The notes under the pieces were generated by a model. That model was not told where the DNA came from. It saw nothing but the letters and a program-made list of their open reading frames with translations, and did not search any database. A program made the translations under genes and the position numbers. Below are positions 7,516 to 15,448 of a stretch of DNA of 16,825 nt, piece after piece. The stretch comes from an uncultured Caryophanales bacterium (lineage in GTDB: Bacteria; Bacillota_I; Bacilli_A; RF39; UBA660). The first letter of the stretch is position 1; each line of letters opens with the position of its first letter. The DNA is taken from contig CAMKQS010000028.1 in assembly GCA_946414975.1 (NCBI GenBank), positions 1 to 16,825 on the forward strand, given 5' to 3'.

Positions 7516-10218
7516 TTAAATCATTATTCGTTCTTGTGATAACGTATCTCCTAGCATCATGTTTGATATTTTTTGAAACAAGCTATCACCTATAATCTCA
7601 TTAGATAAAATATCTTTTAAATTTGCACGTACAAAAAATTCACCATCTATCTCTTGAGTAGTACATTCTACTCCAATATTATTATAATGATTTATAATTT
7701 GCATAGCTTGTTCTTTATTCACATCACGATAAGAAATATACATCTTATTATCAAAACAATTAATATGTAATTTTCCTAATCCATTATTTGATTTATTATA
7801 TTCGCTAAACAATTTATTAATAATTGTTTCAAAACAATACTTTTTATAAGAATATTCCATTTTAAACATATCAGCTACACTCATTGTAAACAATTCCTTT
7901 TTAAACTCTACCAAATCATTTGCATAATCTATCATATCTTCATTATCACTATAATTATTAATAATTAGCCAATTTTTTTCTTGCCTTACTTCATCTTTAT
8001 CAAGTTTCCTACCAGCAATATGTTGTTTAACAGCAATAATCGCATCAATAGTCTTAGAAACATCAATCTCCTTAGGATTCTGTTTCTTATATTTTTGCTT
8101 AAACCTTCTTAATACTTCTCTTACTTTATCTTTTTCACTTTTCCAGTCTTTTGAAGAAATAGTTCCTAATTCAGGATACAATAAAAGCACATAATTATAT
8201 AATTCAAGCAATTCAAAATATTCAATTTTATCAATATATTCATCATCATTTTGAAGTAGTCTATCAAATGGTGTAGTTCTTTTTTCTTTTTCAATATTTA
8301 AATTTATAAGTTCATAATCTTGATTAATTGGATCAATAATTTCATTATCATTTGTTGGATCACTTTTAAAAATACCATTTATGCCATATTTATTATCGTC
8401 AATCCTTACATAATTAAGAGCATGTTGACCTTCATGCCATCCATATTTAACAGAATCAATTCCTACTCGTTTAAGTAATACGTGCAATAACTCTGCATAT
8501 CCAACGCACACCATGTATTCATTCTGCAAAATTAAATAAATGGATCTACTTTGATCGCCTGACTTATCATGTTCTTTATACTTTTTAAAACTTTTTACAA
8601 TATTATATATAGCAATATATCTCTCATATGGACTTAAATTACTGCTTTTTATATCTTCAACAAACAAATCTAATGTTTTGTTAATTAGTAGCATTTCTTT
8701 TCCACTCATCGATGTCAGTTTACAACCAGACTCAAATTCTACATATTCTAAATCACTAATTTGTTGTAATAATTCTGTTTGTATTTCCTCTAATGGCATT
8801 CTAAAAACAAGTTTTATATCTTTTTTTTGCTTTTTTATGATACTAATTAAAGCATTAATTTTTTCAACATCAATTTGATCAATATCCTCTTTAAAATGCC
8901 CAGTTCCGTTTTCAACTGTTATATAAATTCTCTTAACGCTATTTTCAAATTGAGAAATTATATAGTCATAATAGTTAAAATTACTAAACTCATTTATATT
9001 TAGAAATATATTGCTATCATCATTTTTGCCATAAGCATCTACAACTTTTTCATTAATTTTCTCCCTAAGTTTTTTTGCACCAGCACTATCTTCGTTCATT
9101 AATACACCAATATCTACAAGTTCCATAATTTTATCTATCGGATCATTAATAAAACAATTTAAATCTATATCTTTAATTGTAATGCTTCCCTTTTTTAATG
9201 ATAATATCACTAAATCTATATCTCTTTTTAACCAATCGGGTGAATCTTTAGTTAATAAAAAATTGCCATCAATACATATACCAACTAAAAAAGTAACACT
9301 TTCAGAAACATCAATTTCATTTTCAACTATATATTTTATTAACTTATCAACCAAATTATTACATATTAAATAATCTTTCATTATAAAATAGTTACTATAA
9401 TGATAATCAGATAGTAATGTATATACTAATTTAAAATTATCATCATTAATCTCAGTAATTATAATAGAATTATTTTTTAAAGCATTAATAAATATTGTAT
9501 TTATTTCTTCAGTTCGTGCAAAATCAAAATTATTATATAAAAACATTAATTGCTCAAGATTATTACACGCATTACTTAATACTTTATTACAAGTTTCAAC
9601 TGATACTTTATTAGATTTTAATAACTCTACTAACAATCTAAATCTATCATCTGAATTAGCGTTATCACTAATTAACCCAACTATTTCATCAACATCATAA
9701 TTACCTTCATTATTCTTTAAAAACAAATTAATATTATCAATATTTTTGTCTAAGTACATTTTACCAATTATTATATTATTCTTAATAATACTATCTGGTA
9801 AATCTTGATAGTCAAATTTATCAACAATAATTTTATATAATTCTTTTATGTCAAAATTAGAAAGATCACTTCTATTAATAAATACTTTAACATAATCTAT
9901 ATCGCCAGTCATATCTATAAGTTTTAAAAATTTATCCTTTTGAATTAAATCTACTTTATTTAAAATAATATTTTTAACTCTACTATCCTTCAGATATTGA
10001 TTATCATTATCAATCAACCTTTTCAAATAAAAACCATTTCTTTCTAAATTATAAATAATATATTCAATATATTGTTCATATCTATTATCTACCGCATTAT
10101 TATAATTAAACCCCTTTTTTAATGCATATTCAATTATCTCCCCTGATAAATCATTTAAGGGTATTTTATTAAGATTATTAGCATTAATATTTATCATAAT
10201 TTTATACTTTAACTTCAT
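7516..10218 (-). CDS. Large transglutaminase-like protein, function unknown
   Basis: The product is 900 residues from ATG 10218, with AAAGGGTG as ribosome binding site; a TTG at 10236 overlaps that site and is rejected. There is no signal peptide or membrane segment, so it is probably cytoplasmic. Residues 1 to about 400 are helical and Asn/Asp/Ile-rich, possibly repeat-like. Residues about 435-510 show a strand-helix pattern, and a transglutaminase-like fold spans about 520-640. The likely Cys-His-Asp triad is C571 (MVCVGYAELLHVLL), H599 (GQHALNYVRID) and D620 (SDPTND). This fold includes cysteine proteases and protein-crosslinking enzymes, so the actual reaction cannot be told. The C-terminal 250 residues are charged and helical, with no motif recognised. 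The gene stands alone between two decayed, gene-poor stretches, which suggests an accessory gene. It could act on another protein or be a degenerate scaffold. Confidence 0.75.
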   Translation of the reverse strand: MKLKYKIMININANNLNKIPLNDLSGEIIEYALKKGFNYNNAVDNRYEQYIEYIIYNLERNGFYLKRLIDNDNQYLKDSRVKNIILNKVDLIQKDKFLKLIDMTGDIDYVKVFINRSDLSNFDIKELYKIIVDKFDYQDLPDSIIKNNIIIGKMYLDKNIDNINLFLKNNEGNYDVDEIVGLISDNANSDDRFRLLVELLKSNKVSVETCNKVLSNACNNLEQLMFLYNNFDFARTEEINTIFINALKNNSIIITEINDDNFKLVYTLLSDYHYSNYFIMKDYLICNNLVDKLIKYIVENEIDVSESVTFLVGICIDGNFLLTKDSPDWLKRDIDLVILSLKKGSITIKDIDLNCFINDPIDKIMELVDIGVLMNEDSAGAKKLREKINEKVVDAYGKNDDSNIFLNINEFSNFNYYDYIISQFENSVKRIYITVENGTGHFKEDIDQIDVEKINALISIIKKQKKDIKLVFRMPLEEIQTELLQQISDLEYVEFESGCKLTSMSGKEMLLINKTLDLFVEDIKSSNLSPYERYIAIYNIVKSFKKYKEHDKSGDQSRSIYLILQNEYMVCVGYAELLHVLLKRVGIDSVKYGWHEGQHALNYVRIDDNKYGINGIFKSDPTNDNEIIDPINQDYELINLNIEKEKRTTPFDRLLQNDDEYIDKIEYFELLELYNYVLLLYPELGTISSKDWKSEKDKVREVLRRFKQKYKKQNPKEIDVSKTIDAIIAVKQHIAGRKLDKDEVRQEKNWLIINNYSDNEDMIDYANDLVEFKKELFTMSVADMFKMEYSYKKYCFETIINKLFSEYNKSNNGLGKLHINCFDNKMYISYRDVNKEQAMQIINHYNNIGVECTTQEIDGEFFVRANLKDILSNEIIGDSLFQKISNMMLGDTLSQERIMI

Positions 10219-10672
10219 AAACTTGCACCCTTTCAATGTTTTATATTACTAGCTTTCAATAAAAATTTAACACGTTTTTATTGTTATTTAAAGTTTTTTT
10301 AATTACAAAGTAATTGTCGATTTAAGTAAAAAGGCTATACTGGTCTCGTAATAATATGTATTATGAAAAGATAATCCATGAATAAAATATAGTTATTCAA
10401 AAATCAGTGGACAAAACATACTATAGAATAAATAGTACAGTCATAATTAAAGCATATATATGATGGTTGTAGTAATTTAATAATTAACAAAGATATTATA
10501 CAAATTAAATTATTAATGAATTTATTTAAAAAAATAGGCAACGAAATAAGCATTAAAGTCAAAAAAGATAATATAAATTTTAATGAGTATAAATTGTATG
10601 TTTCAAAATAGTAAATAAATTTATTACAAATAAAAAGACAAGCATTATATCTAAATTTTTCTAATTTAATGT
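10219..10672. other. Gene-poor stretch, probably decayed
   Basis: No complete gene is visible in this stretch. On the minus strand it must hold the promoter of the 900-residue gene; a weak candidate is TTAAAT-16-TAATAT just before its start. On the plus strand fragments of reading frame remain, the longest at 10447-10611. No hairpin with a T tract follows the prepilin stop at 10673. A 12-nt palindrome AATAAATTTATT near 10613-10625 is probably chance in such AT-rich DNA. Confidence 0.5.
10447..10611 (+). pseudogene. Plus-strand ORF remnant of unknown family
   Basis: A 54-codon frame ending in TAG (10609-10611) encodes a protein-like stretch (KDIIQIKLLMNLFKKIGNEI, then INFNEYKLYVSK). The only ATG (MNLFKK) has no ribosome binding site. 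Upstream in the same frame are two more open stretches separated by stops (about 10393-10428 and 10432-10443). It runs opposite to its neighbours. It may be the tail of a decayed gene or chance in AT-rich sequence. Confidence 0.25.
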
Positions 10673-11005
10673 TTATTTATTAATAACACATTCTTGTTTA
10701 TTATTATTTATATTACAAACTACTTTAGATGTTTCATTATAATCATTACTTTCAAGTAAGTCTTCTTCTACAAGTTTATCAATAGTTACTTCTAAAGTAG
10801 AACCATCTAGAAAACTATATTCAGAATTATGAAGATTAAAATATGTTTTAGCTGCTATTATTATATTTTCTGTATTAGCTTCTTTTTCATTAGCCTCACT
10901 TTTCTTTAATATGTGTTGTAAAGTAGGATAAGAAACTAAAAATATTACTGCTAGTGTTAATACTACTGCTGTTATTTCTATTAATGTAAATCCTTTTTTA
11001 TTCAT
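10673..11005 (-). CDS. Type IV prepilin-like protein (class III signal)
   Basis: This 110-residue protein begins MNKKG-FTLIE: a short basic leader, G at the -1 cleavage position, F at +1 and E at +5, then a hydrophobic helix (about 6-26). That is the type IV pilin / pseudopilin pattern processed by a prepilin peptidase (PilD/ComC type). The rest is a small soluble domain ending in a pair C97 and C106, like the disulfide-closed C-terminal loop of many pilins. No pilus ATPase, platform protein or peptidase gene is in the window, so it is an orphan here. It could be a ComGC-like competence pseudopilin or a secretion or surface pilin. AAAGGTGAT precedes ATG 11005, and it has its own strong promoter. 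Confidence 0.85.
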   Translation of the reverse strand: MNKKGFTLIEITAVVLTLAVIFLVSYPTLQHILKKSEANEKEANTENIIIAAKTYFNLHNSEYSFLDGSTLEVTIDKLVEEDLLESNDYNETSKVVCNINNNKQECVINK

Positions 11006-11028
11006 ATAATCACCTTTACTTTATATAA

Positions 11029-11057
11029 ATTATATAATAAAATATATATAATTGCAA
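11029..11057 (-). promoter_or_regulatory. SigA-type promoter of the prepilin gene
   Basis: TTGCAA (11057-11052), a 17-nt spacer, and a perfect TATAAT (11034-11029) lie directly after the terminator of the preceding gene. The transcript would start about 15 nt before the ATG region. Confidence 0.75.
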
Positions 11058-11059
11058 TG

Positions 11060-11082
11060 AAAAAAGCTTATAAAAATAAGCT
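11060..11082 (-). terminator. Terminator of the zinc-ribbon membrane protein gene
   Basis: AGCTTAT / ATAAGCT arms (11082-11076 and 11071-11065) with a 4-nt loop are followed by six Ts on the minus strand. The upstream arm begins inside the TAG stop codon of the gene at 11081-11083. Confidence 0.8.
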
Positions 11083-11554
11083 ATATATTATATATTAAAA
11101 TTCCAACTACAACACACAAAATAATTGAAAGTAAATTTAATATTAATCCTGCAATTTTACATCCATCTTTAGTACTACTACCAATTCCAAGGAAAAATCC
11201 AATTATAGATAATATTGAAGGTACTGGTAAGAACATAATATAAGCACCCATCTTCATTGCTGAAATATTAGTAGTATATCTAGAATAAATATTGTTAATA
11301 CTTTGAGAGTAATAACTAGACAATCCTAATGCACAAACTACTGATATAAGTGCAAAAACAATTGCAAGTATTCCAAGAACTAGACTTGCTTTAGATGCAC
11401 CAGATGTTTTCTTCTTTGGATAATCATTTGCAGTATTATTTAAATCATTATTTGTTGATGTTTGTACTACATTTGTACTTATAGAATTACCACATTTTGG
11501 ACAATATAAAGTTCCCTCAGATAATTCTATACCACATTTTGGACAATATTTCAT
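11081..11554 (-). CDS. Zinc-ribbon membrane protein, DUF4190-like
   Basis: The protein is 157 residues from ATG 11554, chosen because AGGAGG (11561-11566) lies 6 nt upstream. An earlier in-frame ATG at 11584 would fall before the transcription start. The N-terminus is a zinc ribbon with C4, C7, C18 and C21 (YCPKCGIEL, LYCPKCGNS). A Ser/Thr/Asn linker follows, then three hydrophobic helices at about 57-78, 102-124 and 132-155. The SLVLGILAIVFALI pattern resembles DUF4190 membrane proteins. The zinc ribbon would sit in the cytoplasm. The role is unknown. Its own promoter and terminator make it a single-gene unit. Confidence 0.8.
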   Translation of the reverse strand: MKYCPKCGIELSEGTLYCPKCGNSISTNVVQTSTNNDLNNTANDYPKKKTSGASKASLVLGILAIVFALISVVCALGLSSYYSQSINNIYSRYTTNISAMKMGAYIMFLPVPSILSIIGFFLGIGSSTKDGCKIAGLILNLLSIILCVVVGILIYNI

Positions 11555-11575
11555 ATACAACCTCCTACTATATAA

Positions 11576-11604
11576 AGTATACAAAATTTTTTTTATTTTG
11601 ACAA
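11576..11604 (-). promoter_or_regulatory. SigA-type promoter of the zinc-ribbon protein gene
   Basis: TTGTCA (11604-11599), a 17-nt A/T-tract spacer and TATACT (11581-11576) form a strong match. Transcription would start about 3-5 nt before AGGAGG, so the 5' leader is very short, which supports the ATG at 11554. Confidence 0.8.
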
Positions 11605-11623
11605 TATATATAAATTAAATAAT

Positions 11624-11650
11624 AAAAAAGCTAAGCTATAAGCTTAAGCT
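11624..11650 (-). terminator. Terminator of the efp operon
   Basis: AGCTTAAGCT and AGCTTAGCT arms (11650-11641 and 11637-11629) pair with one bulged base across a 3-nt loop and are followed by six Ts. The stem includes the efp stop codon. Confidence 0.8.
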
Positions 11651-12201
11651 CTTGATGCATATTTACCATCTTGAGTGTATACAACAATCTTTTCACCTTG
11701 TTCAATAAATAATGGTACTTTTACAGAAAGTCCTGTTTCAAGTTTCGCATCTTTAGTTGCATTAGTTGCAGTATTTCCTTTTACTGCAGGTTCTGTTTCT
11801 ACTACTTCAAGTTCAACTTTTTCAGGCATAATAATTCCTATTAATTCACCTTCATAAAATGAAAGTAACACATCTAATCCTTCTTTTAAATATAATACAT
11901 TATCACCTAGTTGATCTTTTGTTAAATCCATTTGTTCGTATGTTTCCATATTCATGAAATTGTAAGAATCTCCATTTGCATATAAATATTGCATTCCTAC
12001 TTTTTCAATCATAGCTTTTTCTAATTTTACTCCTGAATTAAATCTTTTTTCAATAATTGATCCAGTTCTTAAATTCTTTAGTTTTGCTTGAACAAAGGCT
12101 GCACCTTTTCCAGGTTTAACGTGTGAAAAATCTAACACAGTATATATATTACCTTCAAAAAGGATAGTCATTCCATTTTTTATATCATTTACATTTATCA
12201 T
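11644..12201 (-). CDS. efp: Translation elongation factor P
   Basis: EF-P binds the ribosome between the P and E sites and relieves stalling at consecutive prolines. The 185-residue length is normal. The N-terminal KOW-like domain carries the loop HVKPGKGAAF, whose tip K32 is the residue modified in B. subtilis EF-P. Two OB domains follow, and the end is the usual YTQDGKYASRA-type tail. AAAGGAG (12210-12216) lies 8 nt ahead of the ATG and directly abuts the rpmG stop codon, so the gene is in an operon with rpmG and likely with the PBP and sodA genes. A terminator follows. Confidence 0.96.
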   Translation of the reverse strand: MINVNDIKNGMTILFEGNIYTVLDFSHVKPGKGAAFVQAKLKNLRTGSIIEKRFNSGVKLEKAMIEKVGMQYLYANGDSYNFMNMETYEQMDLTKDQLGDNVLYLKEGLDVLLSFYEGELIGIIMPEKVELEVVETEPAVKGNTATNATKDAKLETGLSVKVPLFIEQGEKIVVYTQDGKYASRA

Positions 12202-12216
12202 AAAACGACTCCTTTA

Positions 12217-12384
12217 CTATTTTTCTTCTTTATGAGTAGTTACTTTTCTACATTTACTACAAAATTTATTTAATTCTAATTTTTCTGTTGTATTTCTTTT
12301 ATTCTTTGATGTACGATAATTTTGTTCTTTACATTCTGTACATTTTAAAGTAACATTTCCTCTAGCTTCACCTTTTTTTGCCAT
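12217..12384 (-). CDS. rpmG: Large ribosomal subunit protein bL33
   Basis: This 55-residue gene encodes bL33 of the 50S subunit. The start [10 protein letters not shown] and the motif [16 protein letters not shown] are typical. C15, C18, C42 and C45 form the two CxxC pairs, so this is the zinc-binding (C+) form. ATG 12384 is preceded by GAAGGAGG. The stop is 15 nt before efp. Bacilli often carry a second, cysteine-free copy used under zinc limitation; none is in this window. Confidence 0.95.
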   Translation of the reverse strand: MAKKGEARGNVTLKCTECKEQNYRTSKNKRNTTEKLELNKFCSKCRKVTTHKEEK

Positions 12385-12416
12385 AAAAATTGCCTCCTTC
12401 TTTTAAACGCCTCTAT

Positions 12417-12444
12417 ATTTTATCATATTATTGATAAAATTCAA
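12417..12444 (-). promoter_or_regulatory. Possible internal promoter for rpmG-efp
   Basis: TTGAAT (12444-12439), a 16-nt spacer and TAAAAT (12422-12417) overlap the last codons of the PBP gene. The same bases form an 8-bp hairpin TTTTATCA / TGATAAAA with no T tract after it, so it is not a terminator. This would let the ribosomal protein gene be transcribed apart from sodA-PBP. Confidence 0.4.
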
Positions 12445-14569
12445 AGTATTTTTCAGTAATTTTTTTAGTTATTCGCATATTAACCTTAGACATTCCGTTA
12501 TAATCTGTATTTGGTCCACCAACATCTGGTGATATTACTGTAAATGTAATTTTTGGAGAGTCGTATGGTGCATAACCTGCAAAAGATGCTGATATTGTTT
12601 CTGTATCTATTTTTCCATCTGAATCAGAATCAATAAAACTTTCTGCTGTTCCTGTTTTTCCTGCAACATTACGTGAATATTCAACGTACCCACTACCTGT
12701 TCCACCTGGAGCAACTACTTGTTTAAATCCTTCGTGAACTCTATCTAAATACTCCTGTTTAGTATCAACTGTATTTAACTCTTTAACTTCAAAATCTTTT
12801 ATTTTTGTTGATAAAGCATCTTTTGTTTTTCCGGCATATATTTCTTTTAATAAATGTGGTTGCATTCTTTTTCCATTTGTTGCAATCGTTGAAATATATT
12901 GTGATATTTCAATTGGTGTATATGTATCATATTGTCCTATTGAAAAATCAAGTAAATATCCTGATAGTGTATTTTCTCCCTTATAACCCAATGCTTCATT
13001 AGGAAGATCTATTTCTGTTTTTACTCCTAATCCAAATTGTTTAAATGTATTTCTATATGTTTCAAATGCTGCCTGATCTAATTTTAATGGTCCATCATAA
13101 ACATAATTACCTTTTCCAACTTTGATAGCTGTTTGGAATTGATATGTATTTGATGAATACTTTAGTGCTTGAATATCATCTATATTTCCATATTCATGAA
13201 ATGAACATTTTAATGGAGTTGCAGCAATTTTAATGCAAGCATCATTTCTAATCTCACCAATTTTAAGTGCTCCTGTATTATATCCAACAATATGAGATGC
13301 ACCTTTTACTACTGATCCTGGTGTTACTGATGATGTAATAACTCCTGGAGTATAATCTACTACTTTATAACCTCCAGCATCATCACTTACAATTTTTTTA
13401 CCAGCCATAACAAGTATTTCTCCATTATTTGGATCAGTAATTATTACAAATGATTTATTAAAATACTCAGTATTTGGTTCAGTCTTTGCTATTAATAATT
13501 CTTCAGAAATAATATCCTCAACTTGTTTTTGTAAATCTATATCTATAGTTAGTATTATATCATTTCCTCTTGCGCCACTTTTTATTTCTTTAGAAGAACC
13601 ATTATTCATAATTTCATATGTTGATTTTTCTCCCTTTAGGTATTCCTCATATTGATATTCTAAATAACTAGTTCCTACTCTATCAGTTCTAGCATATCCC
13701 TTATCTAAATAGAATTGTTTTAACTCTGATGGAATACCATTTTCTGAAGTTGAAACATTTCCTAAAATTGTTCTTAAAGTATCACCATAAGGATAACTTC
13801 TTTGCCAATCTAGTTTTATATTAAATCCAGGTACTACATCAATATTTTCTGCAACTTTGGCATATTCTTCATCGGTAACACCTTCATTTTTTATTTTTTT
13901 CTCTACATATGAATAACCTTTATTCATTAAATAATATATATATGCAGCTTCTCTATCTCTTTCATTTAATGCATTTAATTCATCATCAGTTACTCTTTTC
14001 TTTTCTAATTCATATATATCATCGCTAGTAATTTTTCTCTCTTTAACTTTATTCCATTCTTTATCTTTTATTTTTGAACGTGCTTTCTTACGATTGCTTT
14101 TTACCCAAAATGTTCTAATGGCATCATCATTTAATTTTGAATAATCAACTTCTATCATATCTGCCATTTTATACGAAAGCGCTAATTCTTCTTTTGTCGT
14201 TACTCCTGGTAATTTTTTATAATAAATTGTTTTTACTGATTCATTATCAACAATTATTTTACCATTTCTATCATATATTCTTCCCCTTGGTGTACTTTCA
14301 CCATCAACAATTTTTTTGGTTAATCTTTTTAGTTCTACCTCATAATCATCATATTTAACTACTTGCATATACACAAGTTTGGCTATAAGAGCTATCATTA
14401 GAATTGATATTAATACAATTAAAAATTTATATCTTCTTTCAATTACAGATCCGATTTTTTCCTTTCTTCTTTCTACAGTTTTATTTATTGGTTTATTTTT
14501 TTTCTTAATTGTTTTTTTCTTTTTCTCGTGTCTTTTTTTATTTATTTTCTTCATATATTTTATTGGCAT
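12428..14569 (-). CDS. Class B penicillin-binding protein (PBP2A/PbpH-like transpeptidase)
   Basis: This is a monofunctional D,D-transpeptidase that cross-links peptidoglycan during wall elongation. It has 713 residues: a very basic cytoplasmic tail (1 to about 45), one membrane anchor (about 48-70), a dimerisation/pedestal region beginning STPRGRIYDRNG (about 92), a long charged linker (about 150-245), and the transpeptidase domain from about 330. Active-site motifs are S419-V-V-K422, S472-S-N474 and K638-T-G640. Right after KTG is a DxDxDGxxD stretch (D647, D649, D651, G652, D655) that looks like a calcium loop. The start is uncertain: ATG 14569 and ATG 14554 both lie inside the end of sodA and neither has a ribosome binding site, so translation is probably coupled to sodA. 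A PBP2 gene near sodA is also known in Bacillus. rpmG and efp follow. Confidence 0.92.
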   Translation of the reverse strand: MPIKYMKKINKKRHEKKKKTIKKKNKPINKTVERRKEKIGSVIERRYKFLIVLISILMIALIAKLVYMQVVKYDDYEVELKRLTKKIVDGESTPRGRIYDRNGKIIVDNESVKTIYYKKLPGVTTKEELALSYKMADMIEVDYSKLNDDAIRTFWVKSNRKKARSKIKDKEWNKVKERKITSDDIYELEKKRVTDDELNALNERDREAAYIYYLMNKGYSYVEKKIKNEGVTDEEYAKVAENIDVVPGFNIKLDWQRSYPYGDTLRTILGNVSTSENGIPSELKQFYLDKGYARTDRVGTSYLEYQYEEYLKGEKSTYEIMNNGSSKEIKSGARGNDIILTIDIDLQKQVEDIISEELLIAKTEPNTEYFNKSFVIITDPNNGEILVMAGKKIVSDDAGGYKVVDYTPGVITSSVTPGSVVKGASHIVGYNTGALKIGEIRNDACIKIAATPLKCSFHEYGNIDDIQALKYSSNTYQFQTAIKVGKGNYVYDGPLKLDQAAFETYRNTFKQFGLGVKTEIDLPNEALGYKGENTLSGYLLDFSIGQYDTYTPIEISQYISTIATNGKRMQPHLLKEIYAGKTKDALSTKIKDFEVKELNTVDTKQEYLDRVHEGFKQVVAPGGTGSGYVEYSRNVAGKTGTAESFIDSDSDGKIDTETISASFAGYAPYDSPKITFTVISPDVGGPNTDYNGMSKVNMRITKKITEKYFEFYQ

Positions 14570-15119
14570 AATCGAAATTTATAATTGAAAAGAAATTATT
14601 AATATATTTAGCTCTATCATTATAATAAGTTAAATAATATGCATGCTCCCATAAATCTAGTGCGATTAAAGGTATCATATCATAACTATATGGATTATCT
14701 TGATTAGGTAAATTTATAATATCAAATTTATTATCTTTTAAAACTAAAAATGTATAACCAGATCCTACTAGTTTACTTGCAGTATCAATAAATAATTTCT
14801 TAAAATCATCATATGTTCCATACTGTTTAATAATATCATCTACTAATTTATTGTTAGTATATGGTTTATTATTCATACTTCTAAAATATAACTCGTGATT
14901 ATAAACTCCACCAGCATTAACTAATATTTGACTTCTTTTATCTTTATTGAATGAATCAATATTTTTTATTACATCTATAACACTACCACTATAATCTTTA
15001 ACAAGATTATTTAAATTATCAACATATTTTTGATAGTGTTTATTATAGTGTAAATCTAAATTTTTATCATCAATTACTGGTTCTAAAGTATTATAATCTA
15101 ATTTTATTTTTTTAAACAT
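14538..15119 (-). CDS. sodA: Superoxide dismutase, Mn/Fe family
   Basis: The enzyme converts superoxide to oxygen and hydrogen peroxide in the cytoplasm. It is 193 residues from ATG 15119, chosen for AGGTGAT just upstream; an ATG at 15149 has no such site. Metal ligands are all present: H24, H75, D155 and H159 (DLWEHAYYL), with second-shell H28, Y32 and Q140. Q140 in PNQD with G70-G71 in NAGG is the Mn-type arrangement, so manganese use is more likely than iron. Some usual tryptophans are replaced (LYF for LFW, YTF for the usual WxW). The 3' end overlaps the PBP start by 32 nt. It is divergent from the DUF2624-like gene, with about 65 nt between starts. Confidence 0.94.
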   Translation of the reverse strand: MFKKIKLDYNTLEPVIDDKNLDLHYNKHYQKYVDNLNNLVKDYSGSVIDVIKNIDSFNKDKRSQILVNAGGVYNHELYFRSMNNKPYTNNKLVDDIIKQYGTYDDFKKLFIDTASKLVGSGYTFLVLKDNKFDIINLPNQDNPYSYDMIPLIALDLWEHAYYLTYYNDRAKYINNFFSIINFDYANKIYEENK

Positions 15120-15141
15120 TTTATCACCTACTATTATTGTA

Positions 15142-15170
15142 TTCATCATATATATATTTAATCATATAAT
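15142..15170 (+). promoter_or_regulatory. Putative promoter of the DUF2624-like gene
   Basis: A perfect TATAAT (15165-15170) has a weak TTCATC 17 nt upstream. It lies in the short, almost pure A/T gap shared with divergent sodA, whose promoter I cannot place with confidence. Both promoters must overlap here. Confidence 0.4.
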
Positions 15171-15184
15171 ATAATGGTGAATAT

Positions 15185-15448
15185 ATGAAAGAACAATTAA
15201 TTAAAAGCTATATAAATAAGCTAAATATTTCTGATATCAAAGGTTTTGCTTTAAATAATAATATCATTTTATCTGATAATGAAGCAGATATAATTTATAA
15301 TATTATTAAAAACAATTATAAAGATATTTTAAATGGTAATTATAATAATTCTTTTATAGTATTAAAAAATAATTTAAGTCATACAACATATGAACAAGTT
15401 AAAAATCTATTTTTTATATATAAAGAAAAGTATAATCACTTATTATAA
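15185..15448 (+). CDS. DUF2624 (YqfT-like) small protein
   Basis: This 87-residue protein is the only intact plus-strand gene seen. GGTGA (15176-15180) precedes the ATG. It is helical, with a pattern like B. subtilis YqfT: a start KLNISDIKGFALNNNIILSD, an E-A-x-x-I helix, and a final helix QVKNLFFIYKEKY. YqfT is encoded next to endonuclease IV (yqfS) in Bacillus, and here the gene adjoins nfo, which supports the match. Its function is unknown. Orientation is reversed relative to nfo, and the stop overlaps the nfo 3' end by 13 nt. Confidence 0.7.
   Translation: MKEQLIKSYINKLNISDIKGFALNNNIILSDNEADIIYNIIKNNYKDILNGNYNNSFIVLKNNLSHTTYEQVKNLFFIYKEKYNHLL

Noticed and set aside
12428..12440. Hairpin at the PBP stop codon as a terminator
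   Set aside because: The 8-bp stem is not followed by Ts on the minus strand, and the downstream rpmG-efp genes fit the same operon.
15436..15438. TGA at the end of nfo read as tryptophan (Mycoplasma code)
   Set aside because: The protein ends at the normal family length here, and tryptophans checked in polC and the PBP are TGG.
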